This document shows, in pieces, positions 27,783 to 36,099 of a stretch of 64,000 nucleotides of DNA. The translations under genes and the position numbers were made by a program. Where the stretch lies: NCBI GenBank assembly GCA_017416705.1, contig JAFQBG010000009.1:1-64000 (forward strand). The letters run 5' to 3'. The stretch's first letter is position 1; the number at the start of each line of letters is the position of its first letter. Source of the DNA: Bacteroidaceae bacterium (GTDB taxonomy: Bacteria; Bacteroidota; Bacteroidia; Bacteroidales; Bacteroidaceae). The notes beneath the pieces were generated by a model. That model was given only the letters and a program-made list of their open reading frames with translations. It had not been told where the DNA came from and made no database searches.

Positions 27783-27989
27783 AAAACTTTTTAACTAATC
27801 AATGAGGAAAAGCAAGTTTTTTTTTGAAAAAAAATGAAATTTGTTTGTTTTTTTTGTAAAAACAATGCTTTTTGCTGTTATCTTGCTCGATAAAGCGGAA
27901 TTTGTCTTTTTGTGTCGGGTGTATTAAATTAACGATATAAAACGGTTTATTGTTATTTGGATTTATGCTAACTGTTGTAAATTTGATAT

Positions 27990-28421
27990 AAATCAAAAGT
28001 AAACTTCGTTTTTTTGCTCGCTTGTTATTAATTTGCGCTCCGCGCGAACATAACCTGCGCTCGCTTTGAAAAATATTCAAGCAAGCTTGATATTTCTCGC
28101 TCGCTTGTGGCTGATTTGCGCTTCGCGCGAATATAATCTTTGGGGCGGCAAGCCGCACTCCTTTGGGAACATAAATGTTCCGTCGTCGCAAGGCTTGTGC
28201 AAGCGAGTACAAAGCAAATTTATTTGCTTTTGTAAACGAGCGCAGCCAAGGCTCGCTAAGAGCAACGCAACGCTTATTTCGCGTTGCCGCTTTGAAAAAT
28301 ATTCAAGCAAGCTTGATATTTCTCGCTCGCTTGTTATTAATTTGCGCTTCGCGCGAATATAATCTGCGCTCGCTTTGAAAAATATCGAAGCAAGCTTCGT
28401 CTTTTTTCGCTCGCTTGTTAT
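27990..28421 (+). repeat. Palindromic promoter-repeat array before the kinase-RapZ fusion
   Basis: The array has the same organisation as 20149-20631. It contains TCAAGC-AA-GCTTGA twice, CGAAGC-AA-GCTTCG at 28386-28399, intervening TTTGCGC and GCGCGAA segments, and the 160-base block at 28138-28297. The last palindrome is 22 bases upstream of an intact -7 box. No plausible gene is contained. Confidence 0.85.
28138..28297 (+). repeat. 160-base block of successive palindromes, copy 2
   Basis: This is the second copy of the block at 20266-20425, in the same orientation relative to the downstream gene and differing at two seen positions. The near identity 7.8 kb apart in non-coding DNA implies recent copying or selection. 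Confidence 0.85.
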
Positions 28422-28429
28422 TATATTTG
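28422..28429 (+). promoter_or_regulatory. -7 box TATATTTG of the kinase-RapZ fusion
   Basis: This is a perfect TAnnTTTG match. The leader would be about 15 bases and contains AAAAGGAAAG before the ATG at 28449. Confidence 0.65.
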
Positions 28430-28448
28430 TCCAAAAAAAAGGAAAGTG

Positions 28449-29885
28449 ATGGTTTACGATTTGATTTCTCTATATGAAAAAGTCTTTGGGCAAGCTCCTG
28501 CTGTTGTGAAAAAATTGTCGGGCGATGGCTCAAATCGTGTGTATTACAGAATGTCGGGCGACGCGGCTACGGTTATAGGCGCCGAGGGTACATCGCTCGA
28601 AGAGAACAGGGCTTTCTGTGTCATTGCCAAACAATTCGAGGAGTGCGGAATAGATGCTCCGCGTGTGTTTGCTGTTTCGCACGACGAAATGTGCTATCTG
28701 TTGCAGGACCTTGGCGATGAAACGCTTTTTGCCCGCATGAAAGGGTCGCGCACGAATGGTTGTTTTGCGTCGCAGGATGTCGATGCTTTGTGTGCGGTCA
28801 TGTCCTTGTTGCCCGATATACAATATAAAATAGGTAAATCGTTGGATTTTTCAATATGTCACCCTGTGGAGGAATTCGACAAGCGAACTGTCATGTGGGA
28901 CTTAAACTATTTCAAATATTGCTTTTTGAAAGGGGTGGGGGTGGAGTTCGATGAGTCGCTTCTGGAAACGGAATTCGAACGCCTTGCCGATATTTTGCTG
29001 GAAGAGGAGAACGATACGTTCATGTATCGCGATTTTCAGTCGAGGAATATCATGTGGCATCAGGAGCGTCCTTGGTTCATTGATTTTCAGGGTGGTCGCA
29101 AAGGGCCGTTCTATTACGATGTGGCATCGTTTGTGTGGCAGGCAAGGGCCAAATACACAGCCGATGTGGTCGAAAAAATGCTCGATGCGTATATGAATTC
29201 GCTTGCTAAATACCGCAAAGTGAGTCGCGAGGAGTTTATGCGCAAACTATGCTATTTCCGCCTGTTCCGCCTGTTGCAGACTCTTGGCACCTATGGCTAT
29301 CGGGGCCTCTACGAGCGTAAGAAAAAGTTTGTCGAAAGTATTCCGGCCGCGCTATCCCAATTACAGACGCTGTTTGGCGAGATGCAGTGCGACTTCCCCG
29401 TGTTGCAAAATATAATATCCAAGGTGGTGGAACTGCCGCGTTTTGTTCGCGAAGATACAGGCGAACTCGTCGTCGATGTGTTCAGTTTCTCCTATCACCG
29501 AGGCATCCCCGAGGATTATTCGGGCAACGGCGGCGGCTTTGTGTTCGATTGTCGTGCCATACATAACCCCGGACGCTACGAACCATATAAAAATCTTAAT
29601 GGGATGGACGCGCCCGTTATAAAATTCTTGGAGGAGGAAAGTGACATAAAATCCTACCTCGACAATGTATATTCGTTGGTCGATAATATGGTCGATAACT
29701 ATATGCAACGTGGTTTTACACATGTGCAGATATGTTTCGGATGCACAGGCGGGCAACATCGCTCGGTCTATTGCGCCGAGCATACAGCCAAACATATAGC
29801 ACAGAAATTCCATATCAAAGTGAATGTAAACCATTTGATGCAAAATGTAAATTATACCATCGAAAAGGGCGACTGTTGCGAATGA
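28449..29885 (+). CDS. Amino-sugar kinase-like phosphotransferase fused to a RapZ C-terminal domain
   Basis: The 478-residue protein joins two domains. Residues about 10-300 are an aminoglycoside-phosphotransferase/AmgK-like kinase, with the catalytic loop YRDFQSRN (D195, N200) and the metal Asp in FIDFQGG (D212). Residues about 340-478 match the C-terminal domain of RapZ, including CTGGQHRSVYCAEH, the part that senses glucosamine 6-phosphate and binds RNA in enterobacteria. AmgK-type kinases phosphorylate the anomeric carbon of N-acetylmuramate or N-acetylglucosamine, so a role in cell-wall sugar salvage is plausible but inferred. The usual partner nucleotidyltransferase is not adjacent. The ATG at 28449 is preferred over a GTG one codon earlier. 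Confidence 0.82.
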   Translation: MVYDLISLYEKVFGQAPAVVKKLSGDGSNRVYYRMSGDAATVIGAEGTSLEENRAFCVIAKQFEECGIDAPRVFAVSHDEMCYLLQDLGDETLFARMKGSRTNGCFASQDVDALCAVMSLLPDIQYKIGKSLDFSICHPVEEFDKRTVMWDLNYFKYCFLKGVGVEFDESLLETEFERLADILLEEENDTFMYRDFQSRNIMWHQERPWFIDFQGGRKGPFYYDVASFVWQARAKYTADVVEKMLDAYMNSLAKYRKVSREEFMRKLCYFRLFRLLQTLGTYGYRGLYERKKKFVESIPAALSQLQTLFGEMQCDFPVLQNIISKVVELPRFVREDTGELVVDVFSFSYHRGIPEDYSGNGGGFVFDCRAIHNPGRYEPYKNLNGMDAPVIKFLEEESDIKSYLDNVYSLVDNMVDNYMQRGFTHVQICFGCTGGQHRSVYCAEHTAKHIAQKFHIKVNVNHLMQNVNYTIEKGDCCE

Positions 29886-29952
29886 GAAAGATTTTTTATC
29901 GGCCTTGTCAATCTATGTAAAAAATAAAAAAGTTTTACTCGTGTCTGTTTAT

Positions 29953-29984
29953 TTTGCTTTTCCGGAAAATTTTAGATAACTTTG
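29953..29984 (+). promoter_or_regulatory. Canonical Bacteroidota promoter of ileS
   Basis: TTTG (29953-29956), a 20-base spacer and TAACTTTG (29977-29984) match the consensus exactly. The leader is about 45 bases. Confidence 0.8.
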
Positions 29985-30033
29985 CGCGATTAAATAGAAT
30001 GGTATAAGCAAAGCTATATAGAGTTTTATAAAA

Positions 30034-33000
30034 ATGAAGAAAAAATTTCCGGTTTACAGTCAACTGAATCTGCCTCAGATAAACAAAGAGGAGCTTAACG
30101 AATGGGATAAGAATGATGTTTTTTCGAAAAGCATGACCGAGCGCGAGGGTGCGCCGTCGTTTGTTTTCTTCGAGGGACCACCCTCGGCGAATGGTATGCC
30201 GGGAATACATCATGTAATGGCACGAAGCATAAAGGATGTTTTCTGTCGTTTCAAGACAATGAAAGGCTTTTTGGTTAAACGTAAAGCCGGTTGGGATACC
30301 CATGGCTTGCCCGTCGAGCTTGGTGTAGAGAAAAAACTGAATATCACAAAAGAGGATATCGGCAAGAAAATATCGGTGGATGACTACAACCGTAATTGTC
30401 GCGAGGAGGTCATGAAATATACCAAGGAGTGGACCGACCTTACTCGTCAAATGGGTTATTGGGTCGATTTGGAAAACCCATATATAACATACGAAAACAG
30501 CTATATCGAGACACTATGGTGGTTGTTAAAACAGTTGTATAATAGCAACCTGTTATATAAAGGATATACAATACAACCCTATTCTCCGGCAGCCGGAACA
30601 GGACTAAGTTCGCACGAACTTAATCAACCCGGATGCTATCGCGATGTAAAGGACACCACAGCGGTGGCACAATTCAAGATTTTAAATCCCAAGGCCGAAA
30701 TGACCGAGTGGGGTACTCCATATTTCCTTGCATGGACAACAACGCCGTGGACATTGCCCTCGAACACTGCGCTATGCGTCGGCCCCAAAATAGACTACGT
30801 GGCAGTGCAGTCCTACAATGCCTACAACGGCGAGCCCGTAACAGTGGTATTGGCAAAAGCACTTTTGAATGTCCATTTCAATGCAGCAGGCGCCGAATTG
30901 TCGTTGGGCGACTACAAGCATGGCGACAAAGTAATACCATATAAAATAGTTGGCGAATACAAAGGCACCGACCTTGTAGGAATGAAATATGAGCAATTGT
31001 TCCCATGGGTGAAACCCATCGCTGTAAAAGACGATGCTTTTGCCGACGCGTCGGCTGAGGCTTTTCGTGTAATCCCCGGCGACTACGTCACAACCGAAGA
31101 CGGTACCGGTATCGTACACATAGCCCCCACATTCGGTGCTGATGATGCTTTTGTTGCCAAGGCAGCCGGCATCCCCTCGCTGTTTATGGTAAATAAAAAG
31201 GGTGAGACACGCCCCATGGTCGATTTCAAAGGCCGTTTCTGGAATATAGATGAGCTTGACGCGGAATTTGTCGATAAATATGTTGATTACGAACTATATT
31301 CGCAATTTGCAGGCAAATATGTGAAAAACGCCTACGACCCACAATATACAGTGGATGGCCGTTACGACGAAAAAGCCGCCTCGAAAGCCGAAACGCTCGA
31401 CGTTGCTTTGTGCATGGTGCTTAAACAGCAGAACAAAGTCTATAAAATAGAAAAACACATACACAACTACCCACACTGTTGGCGTACAGACAAACCGGTA
31501 TTGTACTATCCGTTGGACAGCTGGTTCGTTCGTGCTTCGCAGATGAAGGAGCGTATGTCGGAGCTAAATAAAACAATCACATGGAAGCCTGAATCTACCG
31601 GAACGGGCCGTTTTGGCAAGTGGTTGGAGAATTTGAACGACTGGAACCTGAGCCGCAGCCGTTATTGGGGTACTCCATTGCCCATCTGGACAAGCGCCGA
31701 TGGTGAACAGAAATGTATAGGTTCTATCGCCGAACTATACGACGAAATAGAGAAATCGGTGGCAGCCGGTCATATGTCGGCAAACCCCTATAAGGAAAAA
31801 GGCTTTGTCCCCGGCGATTACAGCAAAACAAACTACGACAAGATAGACCTTCACCGTCCCTATGTCGATGATATAATCTTGGTTTCGGATAGCGGATTGC
31901 CCATGAAACGCGAACTCGACCTCATCGACGTATGGTTCGACTCGGGTGCCATGCCCTATGCACAGATACATTACCCGTTCGAGAACAAAGAAATCCTTGA
32001 CAACCGTTCGGTATATCCGGCCGATTTCATAGCCGAGGGTGTGGACCAAACACGCGGATGGTTCTATACACTGCACGCCATTGCCACAATGGTATTCGAT
32101 AGCGTTGCCTATAAAACCGTAATTTCCAACGGATTGGTGCTCGATAAGAACGGCGATAAAATGTCCAAACGATTGGGTAACGCTGTCGATCCCTTCGAAA
32201 CAATCGACAAATACGGCAGCGACGCGCTACGTTGGTACATGATAACCAACTCGGCACCATGGGACAACCTGCGTTTCAACGAGGAGGGAGTAAAAGAGGT
32301 TGTACGCTCGTTCTTTGGTAAATTATACCAAACATACAGTTTCTTCACCATGTACGCCAATGTCGATGGCTTTACATTTGCCGAGGCCGAGATACCCCTG
32401 TCGGAGCGTCCCGAACTCGACCGTTGGATTATATCGGAACTGAACTCATTGGTAAAGAACGTCAACGCTTGTCTGAACGACTACGAGCCGACAAAGGCAG
32501 GTCGTCTTATTCAAGATTTCGTCATAGACAACGTAAGTAACTGGTTTGTCCGTTTGAGCCGTAAACGTTTCTGGGGCTCGGAAATGAGTGTCGATAAACT
32601 TTCGGCTTATCAAACACTATACACCTGCTTGGAAACCGTTGCACGCCTGATGGCCCCCATCGCGCCATTCTATGCCGATCGTCTATATCGCGACTTGACA
32701 AGCGTAACGGGCAAGGGTGCAGCCGAGTCGGTTCACCTTGCAAAATACCCCGAATGTGACGAACAGTGCGTCGATAAAGAACTTGAATATCGAATGAAAT
32801 TGGCTCAGCAAATATCATCTATGGTACTTGCGCTACGCAAAAAAGAGCAAATCATAGTACGTCAGCCGTTGCAGAAAATAGCCATCCCCACTACCGACGA
32901 GGTGATGATAAACAGAATAGAGGCTGTTAAACAACTGATATTGAGCGAAGTAAACGTCAAAGAATTGATATTCGTCGATGGTGGCGGCATACTCGTTAAG

Positions 33001-33516
33001 AAAATAAAATGTAACTTCCGTACCCTTGGCAAGAAGTTTGGCAAGCTGATGAAGAGCGTCAATGTGGCTGTTACAGAAATGTCGCAGAGCATGATAGCCC
33101 AATTGGAAGCAAATGGAGCGATAACACTGTCGGTAGAGGGTACAGACGCAGTAATAGAACTTGCCGATGTCGAAATATATAGCGAGGATGTACCCGGCTG
33201 GACAGTAGCCAACGAAGGAGCGCTCACCGTTGCCCTCGATGTCGAGGTAACCGAGGAGCTACGTCGCGAGGGTATTGCACGCGAGATAATAAAGAAAATC
33301 CAAGCCATGCGCAAAGAGCGCGGTCTTGAAATTACCGATAGAATATCCGTTGTGGTATCCAAAAACGCCACATCCGATGCGGCTGTCGCTATGTTCAGCG
33401 AGCATATAGCAAACCAAGTGCTGGCAGATAGCATAGAGGTCGCCGATAACATCGACAATGGCGATACACTCGACTTGGACGGTGTTGTTATAAATATTGT
33501 GATAAACAAAAATTAA
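30034..33516 (+). CDS. ileS: Isoleucyl-tRNA synthetase, eukaryotic-like type 2, with altered GIHH signature
   Basis: The 1160-residue length and sequence fit the type 2 IleRS of Bacteroidota. It charges tRNA-Ile. The class I signature normally H-x-G-H reads G57-I58-H59-H60 (GMPGIHHVMARSIKD), so the first and third positions are exchanged. The second motif is KMSKRLGN. Also visible are GWDTHGLPVE, the editing domain with TTPWTLPSN, and a long C-terminal anticodon region. Type 2 enzymes tolerate mupirocin, and the GxHH exchange has been linked to extreme tolerance. The gene begins an operon with a DksA-like gene, lspA, a DUF4296 gene and a small gene. Confidence 0.95.
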   Translation: MKKKFPVYSQLNLPQINKEELNEWDKNDVFSKSMTEREGAPSFVFFEGPPSANGMPGIHHVMARSIKDVFCRFKTMKGFLVKRKAGWDTHGLPVELGVEKKLNITKEDIGKKISVDDYNRNCREEVMKYTKEWTDLTRQMGYWVDLENPYITYENSYIETLWWLLKQLYNSNLLYKGYTIQPYSPAAGTGLSSHELNQPGCYRDVKDTTAVAQFKILNPKAEMTEWGTPYFLAWTTTPWTLPSNTALCVGPKIDYVAVQSYNAYNGEPVTVVLAKALLNVHFNAAGAELSLGDYKHGDKVIPYKIVGEYKGTDLVGMKYEQLFPWVKPIAVKDDAFADASAEAFRVIPGDYVTTEDGTGIVHIAPTFGADDAFVAKAAGIPSLFMVNKKGETRPMVDFKGRFWNIDELDAEFVDKYVDYELYSQFAGKYVKNAYDPQYTVDGRYDEKAASKAETLDVALCMVLKQQNKVYKIEKHIHNYPHCWRTDKPVLYYPLDSWFVRASQMKERMSELNKTITWKPESTGTGRFGKWLENLNDWNLSRSRYWGTPLPIWTSADGEQKCIGSIAELYDEIEKSVAAGHMSANPYKEKGFVPGDYSKTNYDKIDLHRPYVDDIILVSDSGLPMKRELDLIDVWFDSGAMPYAQIHYPFENKEILDNRSVYPADFIAEGVDQTRGWFYTLHAIATMVFDSVAYKTVISNGLVLDKNGDKMSKRLGNAVDPFETIDKYGSDALRWYMITNSAPWDNLRFNEEGVKEVVRSFFGKLYQTYSFFTMYANVDGFTFAEAEIPLSERPELDRWIISELNSLVKNVNACLNDYEPTKAGRLIQDFVIDNVSNWFVRLSRKRFWGSEMSVDKLSAYQTLYTCLETVARLMAPIAPFYADRLYRDLTSVTGKGAAESVHLAKYPECDEQCVDKELEYRMKLAQQISSMVLALRKKEQIIVRQPLQKIAIPTTDEVMINRIEAVKQLILSEVNVKELIFVDGGGILVKKIKCNFRTLGKKFGKLMKSVNVAVTEMSQSMIAQLEANGAITLSVEGTDAVIELADVEIYSEDVPGWTVANEGALTVALDVEVTEELRREGIAREIIKKIQAMRKERGLEITDRISVVVSKNATSDAAVAMFSEHIANQVLADSIEVADNIDNGDTLDLDGVVINIVINKN

Positions 33517-33543
33517 ATACTCAACTAACTAAAATATAATATC

Positions 33544-33921
33544 ATGTCAGAAAAACTTCGTTATACCGATGAGGAATTGGAAGAATTCCGTGCGGTGATT
33601 ATGCAGAAACTGGAATTAGCCCAACGTGATTATGACAAAATAATGCGTGGCTTGCGCGGTGAGGATGGAAACGACGTAGCCGATACATCGCCCACATACA
33701 AAGGCCTCGAAGATGGCAGTTTTGCCGCATCGCTCGAAGAGCAGATGCGATTGGCGCAGCGTCAGGCAAAATTCATCCAAGGACTGCAAGCAGCCCTCAT
33801 ACGCATCGAGAACAAGACATACGGAATTTGTCGCGAGACAGGCAAACTTATATCAAAAGAGCGTCTGATGGCTGTTCCGCATGCAACGCTCAGTATCGAG
33901 GCGAAAAATAATCGCGGTTAA
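33544..33921 (+). CDS. TraR/DksA-family protein with reduced zinc finger
   Basis: This 125-residue protein has an N-terminal coiled coil (10-85) and a C-terminal TraR/DksA knuckle: YGICRETGKLISKERL and AVPHATLSIEAK. Only one cysteine is left of the usual four, so zinc binding by the classical site is unlikely. The same reduced form is common in Bacteroidales relatives. DksA proteins enter the RNA polymerase secondary channel. Here the ASP-rich tip DGNDVADTSP could serve that role, by inference. It lies 27 bases after ileS and three bases before lspA. Confidence 0.85.
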   Translation: MSEKLRYTDEELEEFRAVIMQKLELAQRDYDKIMRGLRGEDGNDVADTSPTYKGLEDGSFAASLEEQMRLAQRQAKFIQGLQAALIRIENKTYGICRETGKLISKERLMAVPHATLSIEAKNNRG

Positions 33922-33924
33922 GCA

Positions 33925-34569
33925 ATGACAGAGCAAGCGGCAATGTCCACAAAAACAAGCGTTAATAGGAATATTATCGCACTTGCCATCGTGTTGGTAG
34001 CAATTATTATCGACCAAGCAATAAAAGTGTCGGTAAAACTTTCTATGTTCCTGCACGAGAGCATAAATGTGTGTGGCGATTGGTTCTATATATATTTTAC
34101 CGAAAACCCCGGAATGGCTTTCGGCATGGAACTTGGCAGCAAGCTGTTTCTCACTTTGTTTCGCATAGTGGCAGTATCGTTCCTCATCTATTATTTATAT
34201 AAAATAGTTCGTAACGATAAATTTCCCACAGGATATGTTGCCTGTATAGCCCTTGTATTGGCAGGCGCAGCAGGAAATATCATAGATTGTTTGTTCTATG
34301 GCGAGATATTTACCGACAGCGAAGGCGGCATAGCCTCCTTGGTGTCGTGGGGCAATGGCTATGGCAGTTTTTTGCATGGGAAAGTGGTGGACATGTTCTA
34401 CTTCCCGCTTTTTTCATTCGATTGGCCGTCGTGGTTGCCTTTCATCGGTGGTGAGAATTTTGTGTTTTTCAGCCCCATATTTAATTTTGCCGATGCTTGC
34501 ATAAGTTGCAGCGTAATTATAATCGCAATTTTCTATTATAAATATGTGAGTCTGCCTTTTCGCAAATGA
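33925..34569 (+). CDS. lspA: Lipoprotein signal peptidase (signal peptidase II)
   Basis: This 214-residue inner-membrane aspartic protease removes signal peptides from prolipoproteins. Four membrane helices are apparent. The catalytic Asp boxes are GAAGNIIDCLFYG (near residue 115) and FNFADACIS (near residue 193), and FYIYFTENPGMAFGM is the conserved N-terminal box. The protein is longer than the E. coli form because of an extra loop (VSWGNGYGSFLHGKVVDMF to GGENFVFFS), usual in Bacteroidales. The stop overlaps the next gene by four bases. Confidence 0.94.
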   Translation: MTEQAAMSTKTSVNRNIIALAIVLVAIIIDQAIKVSVKLSMFLHESINVCGDWFYIYFTENPGMAFGMELGSKLFLTLFRIVAVSFLIYYLYKIVRNDKFPTGYVACIALVLAGAAGNIIDCLFYGEIFTDSEGGIASLVSWGNGYGSFLHGKVVDMFYFPLFSFDWPSWLPFIGGENFVFFSPIFNFADACISCSVIIIAIFYYKYVSLPFRK

Positions 34570-35363
34570 AACGTAGTATTACCAAATATTTCATATTGCT
34601 GTTCGTGCTGTCTTTGGCGGCATGCAAGGTGGAATTGCCCGATAATATAATAAAGCCCGATAAAATGGAGGCTTTGTTATACGACTATCATCTGGCACAA
34701 GCTATGAGTAGCGATGCCGACGGGGAATATAAAAGAAAACTCTATGCCGAGTATGTTTTTGATAAGCATGGCGTTACAAAGGCCGAGTTCGACTCCTCCA
34801 TGGTATGGTATATGCGCTATCCCAACCATTTGTATAAAATGTATGGTTCGCTATACGATAAAATGGTGGCCGAAGTCGATGAACTATCGGGCGAGGGTGG
34901 TGGCAAAGAGAGTACCACTGTCGCCTTGCAGAACTATCTGACGGGTGACACCGTGAACCTATGGCAAGGGATAAATGTGGAACTGCTGTCTGCAACCCCG
35001 CTTAGAAACAACACCCGTTTTATGTTCGACACCGATACAACATACAAGGTGGGCGATAGCATCATATTCTCGCTCGATGCGCTGTTTGTCAAGCCGCATG
35101 CAAGGGCAGGGGTGGCACAAAGCGCATACGCAGCCATGGTATTGGAATATGCCGATAGTACATTTACAAGTACATCGCAACGCATAGAGGCATCGGGGCG
35201 TTACACACTGTCGGTGGAGCGTAATTTCGACTCGACAATATCGGCTATATTCGGATATATATACTACACCGACAACGATTCGCTTGCCGAATCTAAAATG
35301 TTGGCAGGCGAGATCTCCTTGGTGCGCATACATGCCGGCGAAGACGATTTGGATTTAGAATAA
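34566..35363 (+). CDS. DUF4296 lipoprotein
   Basis: This 265-residue protein has a lipoprotein signal (LSLAAC, Cys at residue 20). The DUF4296 region follows directly: PDKMEALLYDYHLAQAM and VFDKHGVTKAEFDSSMVWYMRYPNHLYKMYGSLYDKM. The C-terminal 130 residues are beta-rich and variable. Its position directly after lspA, with a four-base overlap, is conserved in the order as far as I know. The function is unknown, and it is presumably envelope-located. Confidence 0.88.
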   Translation: MKRSITKYFILLFVLSLAACKVELPDNIIKPDKMEALLYDYHLAQAMSSDADGEYKRKLYAEYVFDKHGVTKAEFDSSMVWYMRYPNHLYKMYGSLYDKMVAEVDELSGEGGGKESTTVALQNYLTGDTVNLWQGINVELLSATPLRNNTRFMFDTDTTYKVGDSIIFSLDALFVKPHARAGVAQSAYAAMVLEYADSTFTSTSQRIEASGRYTLSVERNFDSTISAIFGYIYYTDNDSLAESKMLAGEISLVRIHAGEDDLDLE

Positions 35364-35651
35364 ATGCTATACGTCTCTTACAAACTTTATATATCGAAGA
35401 ACAAATTTCTCGGGCTTCACGTGGTACAAGTGAAAAACGGGAAATTTGTATCTTTTTATCCCTTCGAGAAAGAGTGTGAGTCGATGTGTTGGGTTGATAC
35501 AATAATGCTCACCAATCACAATGTGGAGCATCAACATGTCGATTCTGTTTTCGACCTTCTGCCGAGTGAATTTATAGCCGATGATTTATATGCCTACCGC
35601 GTAGATGAGGCTGCCGACGATGGTGGCTACGTAATAAAAAAGTTATCTTAG
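35364..35651 (+). CDS. Small protein of unknown function, last in the ileS operon
   Basis: This 95-residue protein has no signal peptide. It is mixed alpha/beta with an N-terminal beta pair (LYVSYKLYISKNKFLGLHVVQVKNGKFVSFYPF). The ATG follows the preceding stop with no base between (TAAATG), supporting translation. No family is recognised. The opposite gene ends 20 bases beyond without a clear hairpin. Confidence 0.65.
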   Translation: MLYVSYKLYISKNKFLGLHVVQVKNGKFVSFYPFEKECESMCWVDTIMLTNHNVEHQHVDSVFDLLPSEFIADDLYAYRVDEAADDGGYVIKKLS

Positions 35652-35670
35652 GAAAAAAGCTCCCAACCTG

Positions 35671-36099
35671 CTACCAGCGTCTTAGCGTATAGGTGCGCTC
35701 GCAATTCCGCATTATGAGCATTTCGTCGTCCAATCTGTTTATTAAGAACATGGTGCTATCGCTGTATAGATAAAATTCTTTAAGGTCGTCGAGCGTGGCG
35801 GCCTGCGTCTCATAGGGGAAATTTATAAATCCACTCATCGAGATAGTATCGCCGCGGTAGTGCAGATTACCAAGAAAACGTGTGGGGATGTCTATCTCGT
35901 GATGCTTGCTTATCTGCACCAGATGACGCTGAAACGAATAATACACCGATTCGGGCGTTATGTCGTCGTCATTGGTCTCGACCCTAATCAAACGCCACAT
36001 GCCGTCAAGGTCGCCATTTACATAAACCTTGTCGTATTCGCACGATACACACAATACTGCGGTTATAGCTATAATAACAAACTGGAATATCCTTTTCAT
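35671..36099 (-). CDS. Small lipocalin-like lipoprotein, paralogue of the gene at 2412
   Basis: This 142-residue protein has a signal peptide ending in the lipobox CVSC (Cys at residue 20), followed by GDLDGMWRLIRVETNDD and repeated short strands (HYRGDTISMSGFINF, LYSDSTMFLINRLDDEMLIMR). It pairs with the upstream Wzi-like gene through a four-base overlap, just as the 2412/2783 pair does. The second copy is longer at the C-terminal end (TYTLRRW). Function is unknown, and lipocalin-like is a tentative label. Confidence 0.75.
   Translation of the reverse strand: MKRIFQFVIIAITAVLCVSCEYDKVYVNGDLDGMWRLIRVETNDDDITPESVYYSFQRHLVQISKHHEIDIPTRFLGNLHYRGDTISMSGFINFPYETQAATLDDLKEFYLYSDSTMFLINRLDDEMLIMRNCERTYTLRRW

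Noticed and set aside
29985-30033. T-box or other amino-acid riboswitch before ileS
   Set aside because: The leader is only about 45 bases and shows no suitable structure.
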